Source: Reinekea marinisedimentorum | GTDB taxonomy: Bacteria; Pseudomonadota; Gammaproteobacteria; Pseudomonadales; Natronospirillaceae | Direction of reading: 5' to 3' | DNA: 64,000 nucleotides | Assembly (NCBI RefSeq): GCF_004341165.1 | Contig: NZ_SLZR01000016.1 | Location: 1-64,000, forward strand | Shown: piece after piece, positions 58,064-64,000 of the stretch | Position numbering within the stretch: the stretch's first letter is position 1 | Layout: each line of letters opens with the position of its first letter | Made by a program: the position numbers and the translations under genes | The notes under the pieces: model-generated | The model's input: the letters and a program-made list of their open reading frames with translations, nothing else | Databases searched by the model: none | Told to the model about the DNA's origin: nothing

Positions 58064-61006
58064 ATGCCAGATTTATATACCAAAGAGAGCACGCAAACTG
58101 ATTTTAAATTGAACTGGTCCCAGCTTCAGGACGGCGCACGCCTGATACTTGAGCCCGCCGTTATTGAGTGGGCGCAAACCGTTCGCGGTTTTCAGGGGTT
58201 GGATCTTCATGTATCCAACCTCGTGAAGGGGGAGCCCAAATCCGTATACGCCTTTGGCAATCTTCAGGGTGAGGGTGGCCGGCTGCCGTTGGGTGGCCTG
58301 GATATCAAAGGCGTCAGTATTTACTTCTACGGCACCGTTCCGGTGGCGAAGCGTTACGAGCTGGTCAGCAGCCTGAGCAATGCCCTGAAGTGGCTGATAA
58401 ATATTCAGCGCAAAATGCTGGGTGCGTTCAGTTTTAAGCATTCACCACTGATTATGTACCACGCAGCCGAGCTGGAAGGCCGCTGGGTTCTGCTGGAAGC
58501 CAATAAAGCGCTGGCAGATTTTCTGGGCATTAATATCGACGACTTGATTGGCCCGTCGGCAAAAGCGCAGGTACTCGATTATGTTCATCCTGATGATCTG
58601 CAACAGCTGATCACCAGCTACGACTACATTCGTACCACAACGCGCAACATGGCGCTGAATTATCGTATTCGCGGTGTCGATGGCAGTTATGTGCCAGTGA
58701 CTGAATATGTGCGTTACTCTCAGGACATCACCCAAAAACGTTCGCAGTCCGTGTTGTGGCTGCAGCCGGATGAGCCACCAAAATTCAGCGATGCCACTAA
58801 TCTGTTCAATAATATTGAGTCCTTTATGCAGGACATCAGCTTTGAAACCGGGCGCGATTTTCTGGTGCATTTTTGTCGTCGGCTTGAAGCCTCCAAGAAA
58901 ATTCCCTGGCTGCTGTTCTGCGTACCATTGAATGATGACTGGTGGGAAACCTGGGTTATTTCCCGCAGGGGTTTCTTATTGCCGCCCTTTGCCTTTCAAC
59001 CGAATAAAATTCGTGCAATAGATATTTCCAGTTTTAATCAGCAGGTACCTGAAAGCTGCAGTGATTTTGAAAAGGAATGTCTGTTTGGCGGTCACCCGAT
59101 TGTATCTACCGTTAAGCTTGCCGATGAATCTGAACGTAACAGGGCGTACCTGCTGTTTGGTACCGAAAAGCCGATTAAAGACATCGCTGGTTTTGAAGAG
59201 ATTCTGCAGTTTGCCGGCAAGCGGGTTCTGCGTGAAATCTGGCAGGCGCGTTTGGCCGATGCCCAGCTCGTGCAGAATGAACTTCTGTTGCGCCAGAAGA
59301 ATCAATTGACCAGCATGGTGACCCTGTTGGGGCAACTGGATACCATTGCCGATGAGTCTGAGTTTTTATGGCAGGTGCAGGAAAACCTGCAGAAGACATT
59401 TAATCTGTCGAGCCTTGATCTGGTTTACTGGGCATCCGGCGACTGGCATACCGTGCTGCAGGCCGCCCCTTACTCCCATTACTGGAATGAGTATTCAACC
59501 CTGGCAAAAAACGAAAGCTGGATAAAAAGCCTGGAAAAATGCCGCCGCGAAGACAATCTGGTGTTGGAGCGGGCTACCCATCGTATTTATTGGCCACTGG
59601 GCCAGAGCCATGTCGGGTATTTGGTGATGGTGATGACCGTTTACTCAGATATGCCAGATTTAGAACTGCTGAACTTCTCGCGCAATGCTCTGAGCCTGGC
59701 ACTGCAGGGCTTGATGCAGCGTGAAAACCTGCGCCTGCAGGCCATGCGCGATTCCTTGACCGGTCTGGGTAACCGCACTCAGTTACATGCCTGGATCAAG
59801 GTTGCATTGCCGACGCAAAAACAGGCCAGTTTATTGCTCTTTGACCTGAATCGTTTTAAGGAGATTAATGACAGCTTCGGGCATCAGTTTGGCGATAAAC
59901 TGCTCTGTGAGATCGGGCCACGCATTGCTGATAATCTGAGTGATAAGGCGCACTATCTGGCGCGACTGGGTGGCGATGAGTTCGCCATATTCTTCCCCAA
60001 CATTTCTCCGCAGGAAGCGCGACAGGTGGCAAAAAAAGTCAGCGAGGTTCTGTCTGAAAGTTATTTCATTGACCGTCTGCGCTTTCAGGTCGAAGCCAGT
60101 GTCGGCGTGGCGCATTTTCCACATCATGGTTCTGATGGCCATGAATTGTTGCGCTGTGCCGATGTGGCCATGTATGAAGCCAAGAACTCAGCCAAAGCGG
60201 TCGTTGAATTTACCGGTGAGCTGGACACCACCACGCCACTGCGTATCGCAGTGCTTTCAGGGCTCGATCAGGCCTTAAGTGAAGGCCAGCTAAGCGTTGT
60301 CTATCAGCCTCTGATGTCGACCGCGACCGGATTAACCGGTGGCTTTGAAGCGCTGGTCCGCTGGACGCACCCTGAGTTTGGCCCGCTGTCGCCGGCTGAA
60401 TTTATTGCCATTGCCGAGATGGGTGAGGGCATTCGTAAGATTACAGACTTTGTGGTTCGCCAAACGCTTGCCAATCTGAAGGTTTGGCGGCGCATCATTC
60501 CTGATCTGCATATCGCCGTGAATATTTCACCCCGGGTGCTGCTGGACCATCATTTTCCAGAAATTATTGAGGGCATGCTCAAAGAGTTTGATTTACCGGG
60601 TGAATCCATTGTCATGGAATTAACCGAATCGACTCTGCTGGTTGACCCGGTGCGTGCCGTTGAAATTATTAACATGCTGGGTGAAATCGGCATCAAGGTT
60701 GAAATTGACGACTATGGCACCGGCTATTCATCGCTGGCCTATATTAAAAGCTTGCCGATCAGTGCACTCAAGATAGACCGCTCTTTCGTCGCCGATATTC
60801 TCACTGACGAAACCAATCAGGTCATTGTGTCTTCAACGATCAAGATGGCGCATACCCTGGGTTTGCAGACGGTTGCTGAGGGCGTAGAAGACGAAGCTAC
60901 CCTGATGCTGTTGCGAAAGTATGGCTGCGATATGATTCAGGGTTATTACTATGCCAAGCCGCTGCCTGAGAAGGAGGTGGTTGGTTGGTTAAAGCGTAAT
61001 GTCTGA
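58064..61006 (+). CDS. PAS/GAF-GGDEF-EAL protein, c-di-GMP turnover
   Basis: A 980-residue cytoplasmic protein with no membrane segment. An unassigned N-terminal region (about 1-125), a PAS domain (about 135-240) and one or two GAF-like regions (about 260-400 and 415-555) precede the enzymes. GGDEF is intact (about 636-640), but the inhibitory RxxD I-site is missing. EAL is intact (FEALVRW about 761-767, EIDDYGTGYSS with DDY in place of DDF, KIDRSFV). Both activities are possible; the net effect is unknown. The start is probably ATG at 58064 (TTG at 58058 is possible); no strong ribosome site is seen. A TPR-GAF-GGDEF-like gene follows. Confidence 0.92.
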   Translation: MPDLYTKESTQTDFKLNWSQLQDGARLILEPAVIEWAQTVRGFQGLDLHVSNLVKGEPKSVYAFGNLQGEGGRLPLGGLDIKGVSIYFYGTVPVAKRYELVSSLSNALKWLINIQRKMLGAFSFKHSPLIMYHAAELEGRWVLLEANKALADFLGINIDDLIGPSAKAQVLDYVHPDDLQQLITSYDYIRTTTRNMALNYRIRGVDGSYVPVTEYVRYSQDITQKRSQSVLWLQPDEPPKFSDATNLFNNIESFMQDISFETGRDFLVHFCRRLEASKKIPWLLFCVPLNDDWWETWVISRRGFLLPPFAFQPNKIRAIDISSFNQQVPESCSDFEKECLFGGHPIVSTVKLADESERNRAYLLFGTEKPIKDIAGFEEILQFAGKRVLREIWQARLADAQLVQNELLLRQKNQLTSMVTLLGQLDTIADESEFLWQVQENLQKTFNLSSLDLVYWASGDWHTVLQAAPYSHYWNEYSTLAKNESWIKSLEKCRREDNLVLERATHRIYWPLGQSHVGYLVMVMTVYSDMPDLELLNFSRNALSLALQGLMQRENLRLQAMRDSLTGLGNRTQLHAWIKVALPTQKQASLLLFDLNRFKEINDSFGHQFGDKLLCEIGPRIADNLSDKAHYLARLGGDEFAIFFPNISPQEARQVAKKVSEVLSESYFIDRLRFQVEASVGVAHFPHHGSDGHELLRCADVAMYEAKNSAKAVVEFTGELDTTTPLRIAVLSGLDQALSEGQLSVVYQPLMSTATGLTGGFEALVRWTHPEFGPLSPAEFIAIAEMGEGIRKITDFVVRQTLANLKVWRRIIPDLHIAVNISPRVLLDHHFPEIIEGMLKEFDLPGESIVMELTESTLLVDPVRAVEIINMLGEIGIKVEIDDYGTGYSSLAYIKSLPISALKIDRSFVADILTDETNQVIVSSTIKMAHTLGLQTVAEGVEDEATLMLLRKYGCDMIQGYYYAKPLPEKEVVGWLKRNV

Positions 61007-61035
61007 AAGACAGCGCCCGGGAGATGACAGGTAAT

Positions 61036-63120
61036 ATGAAGCAAGACACGCTGTATACTGAATTAAAAGAGATTTTGCAGCAGGTAAAGGAAAACCCTCA
61101 AAAAGTTCAGCTGTTGGCCGAACGGGCGATACTGCTTTCGCAAAAGAACGGCTGGATACGGACACTGGCGCTGGCGAATCTGGTGCTGGGCTGGTGCCAT
61201 ATTGAGCTGCGGGTCAATGATGCCGCTGTTGAAAACTTCCAGCGCGCAAATATTCTCTTCAAAGATACCCGCGAAACAGAGTTTGTCGCCAACGGTTATT
61301 TTGGTTTGGGCTCGGCCTATATTTTAATGGGTGAATACACCCTGGCTATTGAGCAGTTCCGCATGGCATTGCAGTTAATGTCCGGTGTGGAAAGCGGTAA
61401 TGACCTGGTGGTGCCGGTGCGCATTGGGTTGTCGCGCGGGTTGATGAACTTAGGTTACTGGTCCGATGCCGAACAGGAGCTGATGACCGTTACCGATGTC
61501 ACCACCTTTAATGATGTGTTGCTGGCAGAGTATCAGCTGCTGTTGCTGCGGCTGGCGTTCTTCCGCGGTAATCAGCGAACGGTTCAGGATCAGCTGCAGC
61601 TGTGCCGCGAACTGGTGTACAGCATTGCCAGTATTCCGCTGAGCCGGCAGGTTGAATACTTTTCATCGCGTTACCTGATGAAGTATGAAAACGTGAAAAT
61701 CGGTGAGAGTCAGCTGAAAAAACTCTGGGATGGCGCCGATGCCAATACCAACACCGACATCTACTTTTTAACCTATGAAGCCGCGATGGATTTGCTGTCC
61801 TCCGATAAGCCCAAGTACGGCATCGATTGGCTGAACCTGCTGCTTGATCACTCTATTCCGCTGGCACTGAGCCATCAGATTCACATCTCACTGGCCAGCT
61901 TTTACGTCACGCACCTGTGTCATGACCGGGCAACGGCACACTACCAGCATGCAGATCGCATCGCGCGGGAAATGCGCGAAAACGAAGTCACCCATCAGTG
62001 GGCGCGGTTTCAGGCTGAAGAGGTGCATCATTCGCTGCGCCATCAGGTTGCCCAACAGAAGAAAAACAACCAGATTCTGGCCGAAAGTAACGCTCTGTTG
62101 CAGGCTGTTAACCGCATTGCGATGGCAGTCAACGCGGCGCTGGATCAGGAATCTATGCTGCGCCGCCTGCGTGACCAGCTGAATGGCTGGATAGATACCG
62201 ATGTTGTTGGCATTGCCGAACTGAAAGAGGACAACCTGTATTTTGACTGTGTACTGGAAGGCGAAAAACGCCTGCCGCCGGACCGTATTTCAATGACGGA
62301 AACCAATGCATGGTCGGTACGTGCGGTTAATGACGGTAGAATACTGATTGAAAACAATTACGAAATGAACGATGACATGCCATTGGCCGATGCGCCCAAT
62401 CTGGTGCGCGCGGTATCGTTTATTCCACTGAAGTGTGAGAATCGCGTGATCGGTGTGTTAACGCTGCAGTCACGCAGTGCCCATGTTTTTAATTCCCGAG
62501 CGATCAGCCTGCTGGAGTATATGGCACCGGTCATCGGTATTGCCTTTGCGAACCTGATTAACCTGGAGCGCACCCGTGAACTGAGCGGTGAGCTGAATAA
62601 ACAGCAACAGGAGCTCAACGATGTTCGTCAGTTGATGGCGCATATTTCTGATCACGATGAACTGACCGGCTTACCCAATCGCGCCAGCCTGCCCGAGCAC
62701 TTTGATCGCTGGCGCACCATGGCACCTTTTCACTGCTTGCTGCTGCGTATTGTCAATCTCGATGAACTCAACAGTGCGGCCGGTTATGGTGTCGACGAAG
62801 AAATTATTCGCGTTATTGGCCAGCGCTTACGCAACCGGATTCGCCCAGATGATTTACTGGCGCGTACCGGCAGTGATCAGTTTCTGTTGTTTGTCGAATC
62901 GATGCGCCCGACCGGGCGTGTGAAGGAATTTGCCGATCAGGTTATCCAGTTGGCCATACAGCCATTGCGCTCAAAAGACACCACGGTTTATGCCGATGTG
63001 GCGATGGGGATTGTCACCTTTCCGGATCACGGTGAAACGCTGGATGAGCTGATGTCGATGGCGACAATCGCGCTGAATTACGCGACCGAGGATGAATCCG
63101 CTTACTTCTGTATTGAGTAG
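61036..63120 (+). CDS. TPR-GAF protein with degenerate GGDEF domain and retained I-site
   Basis: A 694-residue cytoplasmic protein. TPR-like helices (about 1-330) are followed by a coiled-coil linker and a GAF domain (about 345-520). The C-terminal GGDEF-like domain (about 535-690) reads GSDQF (about 612-616) at the active site and so is unlikely to make c-di-GMP. RPDD, five residues before it, keeps the RxxD I-site, so it may bind c-di-GMP as an effector; known receptors of this design exist. It starts 30 bp after the GGDEF-EAL gene (ATG 61036; ATG 61024 is also possible), suggesting one operon. Its 3' end overlaps the convergent gene by 19 bp. Confidence 0.88.
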   Translation: MKQDTLYTELKEILQQVKENPQKVQLLAERAILLSQKNGWIRTLALANLVLGWCHIELRVNDAAVENFQRANILFKDTRETEFVANGYFGLGSAYILMGEYTLAIEQFRMALQLMSGVESGNDLVVPVRIGLSRGLMNLGYWSDAEQELMTVTDVTTFNDVLLAEYQLLLLRLAFFRGNQRTVQDQLQLCRELVYSIASIPLSRQVEYFSSRYLMKYENVKIGESQLKKLWDGADANTNTDIYFLTYEAAMDLLSSDKPKYGIDWLNLLLDHSIPLALSHQIHISLASFYVTHLCHDRATAHYQHADRIAREMRENEVTHQWARFQAEEVHHSLRHQVAQQKKNNQILAESNALLQAVNRIAMAVNAALDQESMLRRLRDQLNGWIDTDVVGIAELKEDNLYFDCVLEGEKRLPPDRISMTETNAWSVRAVNDGRILIENNYEMNDDMPLADAPNLVRAVSFIPLKCENRVIGVLTLQSRSAHVFNSRAISLLEYMAPVIGIAFANLINLERTRELSGELNKQQQELNDVRQLMAHISDHDELTGLPNRASLPEHFDRWRTMAPFHCLLLRIVNLDELNSAAGYGVDEEIIRVIGQRLRNRIRPDDLLARTGSDQFLLFVESMRPTGRVKEFADQVIQLAIQPLRSKDTTVYADVAMGIVTFPDHGETLDELMSMATIALNYATEDESAYFCIE

Positions 63121-64000
63121 AAATGCACCTGGTTCTTGCCGGCGGCTTTCGCCTGGTACATGGCGACGTCGGCCAGCTTTAACAGCTCGTTGCAGACGCT
63201 GCCATGTTCGGGGAACAGCGCGATGCCGGCACTGCCGGTCAGGCTCACGCGGACGCCACCGTACAGGTCATAATCAGAGAAAATTGCATTGAACAGGCTG
63301 TGCACGCGGTTTTCTATTTCTTCTCGGCTCTCTGTGTGGCCCAGTAATACGGCAAACTCATCGCCGCCCAGTCGGGCCGGAATGTTCTCGGGCAGAGACT
63401 CGTAATAAGCCAGCAATGCGTCGTCCTCTACGCAGGCGGAAAAGTGTGCCCGAAGCCGGTTACTAAAGAGCAGCAACAGCTCGTCGCCGGCTCGGTGGCC
63501 ATAGCTGTCATTAACCTGTTTGAAGCCATCCAGATCGATAAACAGGATGGCGCCTTTACGGCCCTCAGCGCTCATGGCGTCCATCGATTTAATCGCCAGC
63601 TTATAAAAGTAACTGCGGTTGGGCAGGCAGGTGATGGAATCGAAGTAAGCCAGCTTGGAAATCTTCTTGCGGCTTTTTTCGATACTGAGCACCATTGAGC
63701 CGAAAGAGGTTTTCAGTTCGCGTATTTCTTTCGGTACAAAGACTGAGGGTTGCCAGTCTAAGTGTACCGAGGACCCCTGTTTTTCTATTACGTGAATGGC
63801 TTTGATCAGCCTTTCCAGCGGTCTCACCAGTGAAAGCGTCGCAGGAATCGAAATGGCCAGTGCCAGGCCGAGACCGATCAGGATAACCAGCGATGCGTCC
63901 CGGTCAATTGCGATGGCTTTGCTTTCAAGCTCGATGATTGGCTGTGGCACCATAACGCCCCATAGAGCGTTGGGTACCGAGGTGTAACCGGCAATCATAT
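63102..64000 (-). CDS. Cache/HAMP/GGDEF diguanylate cyclase, truncated by the window edge
   Basis: The C-terminal 299 or so residues of a membrane diguanylate cyclase; the N-terminus lies right of the window. What is visible is the end of a periplasmic sensor domain (VMVPQP near the edge, Cache-like), one membrane segment (about residues 35-55 of the visible part), a HAMP domain, and GGDEF with intact RLGGDEF. An insertion of about ten residues lies before the GGDEF motif, and the RxxD I-site is missing. It is not preceded by an EAL domain, so it should act as a cyclase. The methionine at 63998 should not be taken as the start. It is convergent with the TPR-GAF gene, overlapping it by 19 bp. 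Confidence 0.88.
   Translation of the reverse strand, partial: MIAGYTSVPNALWGVMVPQPIIELESKAIAIDRDASLVILIGLGLALAISIPATLSLVRPLERLIKAIHVIEKQGSSVHLDWQPSVFVPKEIRELKTSFGSMVLSIEKSRKKISKLAYFDSITCLPNRSYFYKLAIKSMDAMSAEGRKGAILFIDLDGFKQVNDSYGHRAGDELLLLFSNRLRAHFSACVEDDALLAYYESLPENIPARLGGDEFAVLLGHTESREEIENRVHSLFNAIFSDYDLYGGVRVSLTGSAGIALFPEHGSVCNELLKLADVAMYQAKAAGKNQVHFYSIQK

Overview
The window is a chromosomal segment of a gammaproteobacterium. The evidence is several conserved gene blocks: yhbY/rlmE-ftsH-folP-glmM-tpiA-secG-tRNA-Leu-tRNA-fMet-rimP-nusA-infB-rbfA-truB-rpsO-pnp, mrcA/pilMNOPQ-aroK-aroB-damX, hemE, and hemC-hemD-hemX-hemY. A divergent pycR/pycA-pycB unit resembles the Pseudomonas arrangement. 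Moderate GC, rich c-di-GMP signalling and the mixed gene order suggest an Oceanospirillales-like marine bacterium, but that is inference; no rRNA is present to fix the genus. No phage, insertion sequence, integrase or CRISPR array was seen.

Layout. 0-12 kb is accessory or regulatory: an ammonium-transporter domain fused to PAS-GGDEF-EAL, a LysR/MATE pair, a secreted small protein, and pyruvate carboxylase (pycA, pycB) with its divergent LysR regulator and a strong dyad operator. A gene-poor stretch of about 700 bp and an orphan 95-residue protein follow. 12-16.4 kb is a minus-strand ynjB-ynjC-ynjD-ynjF-type ABC transporter operon ending in a CDP-alcohol phosphatidyltransferase. 16.7-20.7 kb holds glnE and ilvE. 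20.7-36.5 kb is the large translation, RNA-metabolism and cell-envelope block, with two tRNAs and well-resolved promoters and terminators. 36.6-47.4 kb holds PBP1A divergent from the type IV pilus assembly operon, the shikimate genes aroK/aroB and a DamX-like SPOR protein. 47.4-51.4 kb holds acpH, hemE and parC. 51.5-64 kb mixes haem biosynthesis (hemCDXY) with c-di-GMP genes: a degenerate-GGDEF/EAL phosphodiesterase translationally overlapping a ComFB-family gene, a PAS-GGDEF-EAL protein, a TPR-GAF protein with a degenerate GGDEF but retained I-site, and a truncated Cache-HAMP-GGDEF protein at the right edge.

How it fits together. The core blocks supply translation, mRNA decay, peptidoglycan precursors and synthesis, type IV pili and tetrapyrroles. 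Five c-di-GMP turnover-type proteins plus a ComFB protein lie in the same 64 kb as the pilus operon. One of them is directly tied to an ammonium-sensing domain, and nitrogen control is also represented by glnE. The most interesting candidate systems are the Amt-PAS-GGDEF-EAL fusion and the overlapping EAL/ComFB pair. The adjacent catalytic/non-catalytic GGDEF pair at 58-63 kb is third.
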